Origin: Macrotrachela quadricornifera
Lineage: Eukaryota; Rotifera; Eurotatoria; Philodinida; Philodinidae
Direction of reading: 5' to 3'
Length of the DNA stretch: 64,000 bases
NCBI GenBank assembly: GCA_022393335.1
Contig: JAJEKB010001024.1
Location: 1-64,000, forward strand
Positions 58,754 through 64,000 of the stretch are shown here, piece after piece. The stretch's first letter is position 1; each line of letters begins with the position of its first letter. The notes beneath the pieces were generated by a model. It had not been told where the DNA came from, did no database searches, and saw nothing but the letters and a program-made list of their open reading frames with translations. The position numbers were made by a program, and so were the translations under genes.

Positions 58754-60712
58754 TTATTTTATTTAGCTATTCCAAACGGAGGTGGTTGTACATGTGTATC
58801 ATCTTATCTTGATACAGCATCTGGACGTTATTCATGTGATGCACAAAATTGTGAACATTCATCATGTGCAGCAATTAAAAATAATTATGATGCATCAACA
58901 CGTACATTTAAAACACCACCAACTATAAGACGTTCGGATGGTAGTGATGCTTTACGTCAACGTGAACCAAAAGTATATACAGCACCATTTCAAATAACAC
59001 AACAAGATCAACAAAAACTTCAACAATCAATGTCACATCATCATCAATCTGTACCAGATCAACAACAACAACCATCTGAACAAGAACGTGAAGGACAACA
59101 ACAACAACAACAACAGCAACATCAACAACAATATTATCCTCAACCACAACAACCAGAAGGTGTAACACACGGTACTCCATCAAAAAAATCTCGACGAACA
59201 AAACTACGTATTCCGACAACAACACCAACTAACAATCAACAATACAATGCTGGTGATTCTGGTCAATATAGACCAGACCAACCATATGTTCCTGAACAAC
59301 CACAACAACCTAGTCATCAATATCATCCAGGTAAGATAAAAAAAATTATTATAAATTATTATTATATTTAAAAACAAAAACTCTTATAGAATAGTTTCAG
59401 AAAATGAATCATGATGGAATTCGCAATATAATAATAATATATTTAATGTAGAAAATGAATCTTTTTTTCAAGTACAAATCCAAAAGAAATTGAAAGATCA
59501 GAAGTATTCTCAGATTATCCAAATAATTATGAGACTAATACAAAAACAGTAATATGTTTTTATTGGTCAGACAAATTTACTATAGCATCGAAAATAAAGG
59601 AAAATAATACTATTTTCTAATATAAATCATGATATATAGACAAAGAAAATACACATAATTGTAGTTTTGTAATCATTCATTGAAAGAAAAAAAAAACATT
59701 TATTATTGATTTGACAGAAAAAAAACAATTTTTAAGCTATTATTACTTCTATTTACGATTTATGTTGATATAAATAATATATGTTAAAGGTTTTTTCATA
59801 AAGATTAATTATTCACTTCTCTTTGACAATTATTCTAATTTTTGACATCCACATAAAAAATAGTAATATTTGGGAAATAAAATATATTATTATTAATAAA
59901 TTTATATTTATATTATTATAGATCCAAATGCACCACAAGGAGAACCACATCATCAAGGACATGGTGTTGAACCAGTACCACCAATTTCAGGCGGTGAACA
60001 TCAACAACAAGGAGATGATCGTGAACACCACCAAGGAGGAGGTGATCGTGAACATCAACAAGGAGGAGGTGATCGTGANNNNNNNNNNCGTGAACATCAA
60101 CAAGGAGGAGGTGATCGTGAACATCAACAAGGAGGCGGTGATCACGAACATCAACAACAAGGAGGTGATCGTGAACATCAACAAGGAGGAGGTGATCACG
60201 AACATCAACAACAAGGAGGTGATACTGAAAATCAACAATATGGAACAGGTACTGGAAATCAACAAGAGGGAGCAGATACTGGATATCCACAAGGTGGAGC
60301 AGGTACTGATAACCAAAATGCTGGAGCAGATACTGAAAATCAACAATCTGGAACTGGCACAGAAGATCAACAAACTGGAACAGGTACTGAAAACCAACAA
60401 CAAGGTGGTGATGCTCATCAACAACATCCACAGCCTGATCCAAATCAAACATCAGAAGGTGATGCTCAGCAACATCATCCACAACCTGATCCAAATCAAA
60501 CATCAGAAGCCGTTGGTCTTGATAATACTACTAATGCACCACCAGCTAAAAAAGGATTTAATTGGTTACTATTAATTATTATTCTTGCAGTAATAGCCGG
60601 TATTGTTCTACTCGGTTTAATTTTATGGTTTCTACGAAAACGACGTAGTCATGGAGGATATAACCCAGCAGCTACTTCAGAACGTGGAACAGCTTCATCA
60701 GCCAAAGCATAA
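57598..60712 (+). CDS. LRR-like single-pass membrane protein with 9-aa repeats, about 804 aa
   Basis: Four exons: 57598-58026, 58080-58710, 58767-59330, 59922-60712 (the last includes a 10-N gap). Start ATG 57598; a TTG upstream would only add three residues. Signal peptide about residues 1-25, then a Cys-rich cap (CQVIEGFDCKCSHHRVTC) like an LRR N-terminal cap. The ectodomain has leucine-rich-like strands (LAELRLHSQERIPANAFQKYPNLHTLSIS, LHNLEKLTI) and a Cys-rich C cap (CTCVSSYLD...CDAQNCEHSSC). A Gln-rich stretch follows (about 59050-59150), then basic RRTKLRIP. Exon 4 encodes a Gly/Gln/Asp-rich array of 9-residue repeats, two 17-residue repeats, one membrane span (NWLLLIIILAVIAGIVLLGLILWFL) and a short basic tail. 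I do not recognise the family as a whole. The repeat stalk probably holds the LRR head away from the membrane. Confidence 0.75.
58725..58756. repeat. TTTA microsatellite in intron
   Basis: About eight TTTA/TTAT units within the 56-nt second intron of the membrane-protein gene, forming most of that intron. Confidence 0.8.
59993..60412 (+). repeat. 27-nt coding tandem repeat
   Basis: Every unit is 9 codons. Units on the 5' side are nearly identical (REHQQGGGD, HEHQQQGGD); towards the 3' side they diverge (TENQQYGTG, TGNQQEGAD, TGYPQGGAG, TENQQSGTG, TENQQQGGD). About 15 units are visible, plus one broken by the N gap. No stops occur in most frames of either strand, which produces large false antisense ORFs. 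Confidence 0.9.
60079..60088. other. Assembly gap (10 N)
   Basis: Ten Ns inside the 27-nt repeat. The broken unit starts CGTGA at 60074 and the next begins at 60089, 15 nt later rather than 27, so the gap size is nominal. At least 12 more bases, or whole extra units, are missing. Confidence 0.95.
60413..60514 (+). repeat. Two 51-nt coding repeats
   Basis: Two 17-codon units, both with HPQPDPNQTSE, the second beginning AQQHH. They follow directly after the 27-nt array. Confidence 0.85.
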
Positions 60713-62297
60713 ATGTGTTTTTAGTTTTGTTTAATTCTTTTCAAATTCATTGTCGTTTTGTCTTGTATTTCGTTTTTCTTTTTCTGCTTTTTCTCTTTTT
60801 CTTTTCTCGTCGGTGTTTCTCCGCACTCTAAGCAAGAGCAAGTATTATCATTATTATTATTATTCTTACTATAATTATCTATATTACTATATGAATATTC
60901 ATGTTTTTTTTCCCCTTAGTTCAGTATATAAACAGGAAAAAACTATTAGGCGATTTATTATATGTGTGTTTGTTTGTGTTCTACTCTTTCTTATTTTCAA
61001 ACAGTCTAATTTCGATTATTCTCATCGAAAAAATTTCAGTTTTCTGCTACTATTTCTTTTATTACTCACGTGATGAACTTTTGTGCTCTTTCGTGTTCAT
61101 GTTTCTTTTCGTTCCTTTTTTTCTCTTTTGCTTTCGCTTTGCGTTTGTTAAAACACAAAATTATTTCTCATCTTTTCTTTTTTCTTTCGTTCATTCATAC
61201 CATATATCAAGTATTTTGTTGTCAACGTTGTGCTGTCATTTTTAAATTCTTCCCTTTTATTTTCCCTCTTTCTTATCAACATAATGAAGAAAACAAAAAA
61301 AAACTTCAGAAATATATTATTAATTCAATGTATTCCTATATAAATATGTGCAAAAAAAATCGTATATTTCCTTATAAGTTGCTTTGTTTAAATATTTCTT
61401 GTTTCTTTTTCTTTCCTTTGTTTATTTGTGGGATTTTGATTTTCAAGTGGTTTGGTATTTTTCTAGCAAGTTTTACGTTTGTCGCTTGTTTTGTTTTCCT
61501 TGTTTAATTCAAATTATATGCACACAAAAAAAAGACCATTATTTCTCTCTCTACATATATATATATATTAAAGTTTGTTATAAAAATAATATTAGAATAT
61601 TATACTCAGTTAAATAGACAAATCTGCCTACGAGAAATATTAGATGATTTGATGTATAATGTCAATAATAATATAATTGGAATGGTAGAAATATAAAATA
61701 TATGTTCTACAGTAAAGAATTAAACATTCGAAATCATGACAAAACACTTGTTTTATTAAAGCTTTTGTTATTAATAAAAATTTCTTTTAGTTTGAGAGAA
61801 AACTTTTCGATTAATCATATTTTATTTTTCTCCATTATATATCTAGGCAAACAAATCATATATGTTTTCATTCCATTTTATTTTTTTTTTAAGCAATTTT
61901 TTGTTTTTGTTAAAGTGTTATTATTAAATGTGACATGAATGACGGTAATACATAGAAACATATGGCATATGTATAAAAACAAAAAAAAACAACACTTGAT
62001 TATGATCTTTTAAAATAAAATATAGATGTTAAACAAATGATTAATCAAAAAAACAAAATAAGAATACAAATTTTTGATATTTTTGATTTATTTTATTGTG
62101 AAACATAGATCAATAGAGACTTTTTTTTTTTGATGTTTATACTAAATGTGACAATAAAATAATCTCATACAAGAAACTTCTCTAGTTAAATTTTGGACGG
62201 ACATATGCAAAAATAAAACGAAAAATATAATAAATAAAATGTTATTCTATGTATATATGTATATGTCACTGCACTTATTTTTTTTTTCTGTGTAAAT
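60713..62297. other. 3'UTR and intergenic, no gene seen
   Basis: Very T-rich sequence after the membrane-protein stop. The overlapping Phe-rich frames at 60.7-61.9 kb are readings of T-rich DNA and not genes. Convergent with the CPTP gene. Confidence 0.5.
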
Positions 62298-63595
62298 TTA
62301 TGGTAATTGCAAATAATTTTTTTCAGTATAATATACTTGAACAATATCATAAATTTTTTTGATTGTCTTTATAAATACTTCATATTGATCAATCATATCC
62401 GATTTTTTACCATGAAATAGTATGTCATCTAAATTTTTACGTGATGGTAATGCATGAAATCCAACTTTAACTGTTGTACGAATAATAAAACCATCTAAAT
62501 ATATAAATTTAAATTATTGAAAAATATATCATAAAATTTTTTCTTTTTTTTTGATAATCAATATTTGAATAATAGGGAATTTGCATCAACTTCTAGGTTT
62601 AATACAGCTGCCGGCTATAATTATATTCTGTCAACGTGGTATTTGGGCTATATAATAATAGGAAATTTTCTGGTTATTTTTAATTTTCTTTCTATTCTAA
62701 TGCATGAAGGACTGTAATATCTTTATGAATAACAAATGAGGACAACTACATTAACATTTCGAATAATCCATTATGGTCTATCTGTCATTTTCATAATTTG
62801 TCAAGAATATATTTGTTTTTGTCTATTCTATGTATCTTTTGATGATTAAAGATGAATACAAAAATACTAGAATCTAATATATTTCTTAATTTTAATAATG
62901 AAATTATATATATGTAAAATAGTAAAACTTACGATGATAATATAATGTTGAATCATAAGCATGTGCTGCAATTGTAGCTGTACTTTCTGTTGAAGGTCGT
63001 TCATTTAAACCTCGAAGAAATTCTTCAATAAAAATTAATGCACGATGTAATCTTAGTAAAGTTCGTGCAAAATTTTCTGAATTTGTTTTAATTAAATTAT
63101 TTTCTGCTTCATAATTCATAGCATTTTGTAGTGTATCAAAATGTATCGTACCATTTTTATCTTTATCAACAAAACCTTGTAAAATAGTTAATTTTTGTAC
63201 AACATCATCTTTAACAAATTTAAATACATAACCGAGTTGATCAAAAAATCTATCAGATAAAAAAACAAGATTCTTTTTTTTTTTTATTTAAAAAAAAAAG
63301 AAATTATTTACTTTATTAATTCTCGATAACCATTTATATAATCTTGTGTACCAATAGGTGATCTTGGATTTTCCGGTTCTCTTAATGCAGCAACAAATGC
63401 TTCATAAACATGTTCAACACCAAATTCACTTGATGTTGAATGTTTTTTCACAATCGGTTCAATAACATCAGCTGATCGAATTTCATTGTCATTAGTTATT
63501 ACAGTTTTTGTTATACTATCACGACGTAAACGACATGATTCATTACGATTAGTATCATCAATTTCAGGTGTATCGACAGGTATAATAGCATCCAT
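62298..63595 (-). CDS. CPTP: Ceramide-1-phosphate transfer protein, 265 aa
   Basis: Glycolipid-transfer-protein fold protein that moves ceramide 1-phosphate between membranes. Three exons: 63595-63312, 63249-62933, 62494-62298; 798 nt. The core has ELIKFFDQLGYVFKFVKDDVVQKL (the conserved Asp/Asn and Lys region at the headgroup site), RTLLRLHRALIFIEEFL (the RLHRAL block typical of the CPTP branch), YDSTLYYHHGFIIRTTVKVGFHALPSR (the conserved His and Arg helix) and the C terminus KNYLQLP, close to the vertebrate DLP ending. The vertebrate protein is about 214 aa. Here a polar N-terminal extension precedes the domain (about residues 1-55), rich in Asp, Asn, Ser and Thr. The second intron (438 nt) is longer than usual. 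The start is the Met of MDAIIPVD. Confidence 0.9.
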
Positions 63596-64000
63596 TTTGT
63601 TTTTTATATTATAAAAATAGATATGACGAAAACAGAAAAACAATATTTGGTAAACAAATAAATATTATTATATAATTTAAGATTTTTAAAAATGAATAAA
63701 ACAAATCAACTGATAAATCGAACGATATATATATTAAATCTGATTGTAACCGGAATAAAATGAGAACTATGTTAATAAATAAAAATAATCAATATTGATT
63801 ATATCCAGCCAGCAGAATAAATTCGATAGATGTCATTCATTATCAATGGAACAACAACAAAAAAAAAAGAAAGATATATCAGTTAGTGCTTTGATTGTTT
63901 TTTTATAATCGGAAATGATAATTTTATTTTTTTTTAACAAAAGATAATGAATCGATTATAAAATTTAAGAAAAACTAAAGTAATGATAATCGGAATAAGA
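63596..64000. other. Upstream region of CPTP
   Basis: AT-rich sequence upstream of the leftward CPTP gene; it should hold the promoter. No clear TATA or AG acceptor is near the start codon. Confidence 0.4.

Noticed and set aside
59916..60503. Antisense ORFs of 195 and 153 codons over the repeat array
   Set aside because: The 27-nt repeat has no stops in several frames, so openness is forced by the repeat. The sense frame joins three upstream exons and carries the membrane span.
60750..61617. Overlapping Phe/Ser-rich ORFs that look like membrane proteins
   Set aside because: They are readings of T-rich 3'UTR DNA in three frames; none has a credible start or family.
1..64000. Search by eye for CRISPR arrays, rRNA, a spliced-leader RNA gene or telomeric repeats
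   Set aside because: None seen. No spaced direct repeats, no rRNA blocks, and no recognisable leader RNA.

Overview
The window is nuclear DNA from a small-genome animal, most likely a bdelloid rotifer. The evidence is very high A+T content, codons ending mainly in A or T, mostly 50-90 nt GT-AG introns, metazoan gene families (protocadherin, DCC/neogenin, OGT, NIPA, INPP4, TRAP-alpha), and an intronless gene with the N-terminal domain + ADP-ribosyltransferase + TPR architecture that is heavily expanded in bdelloids. The species assignment is an inference; the gene families are read from the sequence. All exon joins were made by hand from GT/AG sites and reading-frame continuity.

Layout. 1-6954: no supported gene, simple repeats. 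6955-9977 (+): two-exon protocadherin. 12688-18437 (-): INPP4-type phosphoinositide 4-phosphatase, with an uninterrupted 337-codon ORF nested on the same strand in one intron (13868-14881). 18901-20129 (-): TRAP-alpha (SSR1). 20495-29780 (+): a tight co-oriented cluster of an orphan 168-aa protein, PSMA6, a short DCC/neogenin-like receptor, GPN3 and BRF1. 31239-32174 (+): orphan intronless ORF with a TATA box. 33232-35871 (+): intronless ART-TPR protein with a degraded catalytic site. 37180-44300 (+): O-GlcNAc transferase, 18 exons. 44773-48115 (+): NIPA-type magnesium transporter. 48116-57597: 9.5 kb without a supported gene. 57598-60712 (+): single-pass membrane protein with a 27-nt tandem repeat and a 10-N assembly gap. 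62298-63595 (-): ceramide-1-phosphate transfer protein.

Two patterns cross gene boundaries. First, introns are strongly bimodal: most are under 100 nt, and several of the few long ones carry mobile-element remains. These are a mariner-like relic with 18-bp perfect terminal inverted repeats in BRF1, an 844-bp hAT-like non-autonomous element with inverted ends and an imperfect 8-bp target duplication in OGT, and a hAT-transposase-like fragment in another OGT intron. Second, many start codons lie shortly after a pyrimidine-rich AG site. This fits spliced-leader trans-splicing (known in rotifers) or 5'UTR introns.

Functionally the genes are mostly housekeeping (proteasome, secretory translocon, RNA polymerase assembly and Pol III initiation, O-GlcNAc signalling, Mg transport, lipid transfer, phosphoinositide turnover), alternating with cell-surface genes (protocadherin, DCC-like, repeat membrane protein) flanked by the longest intergenic spaces. 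The most unusual items are the pseudo-ART/TPR protein, the intron-nested ORF, the C2-less INPP4, the Ig-less DCC-like receptor and the expanding repeat in the membrane protein.
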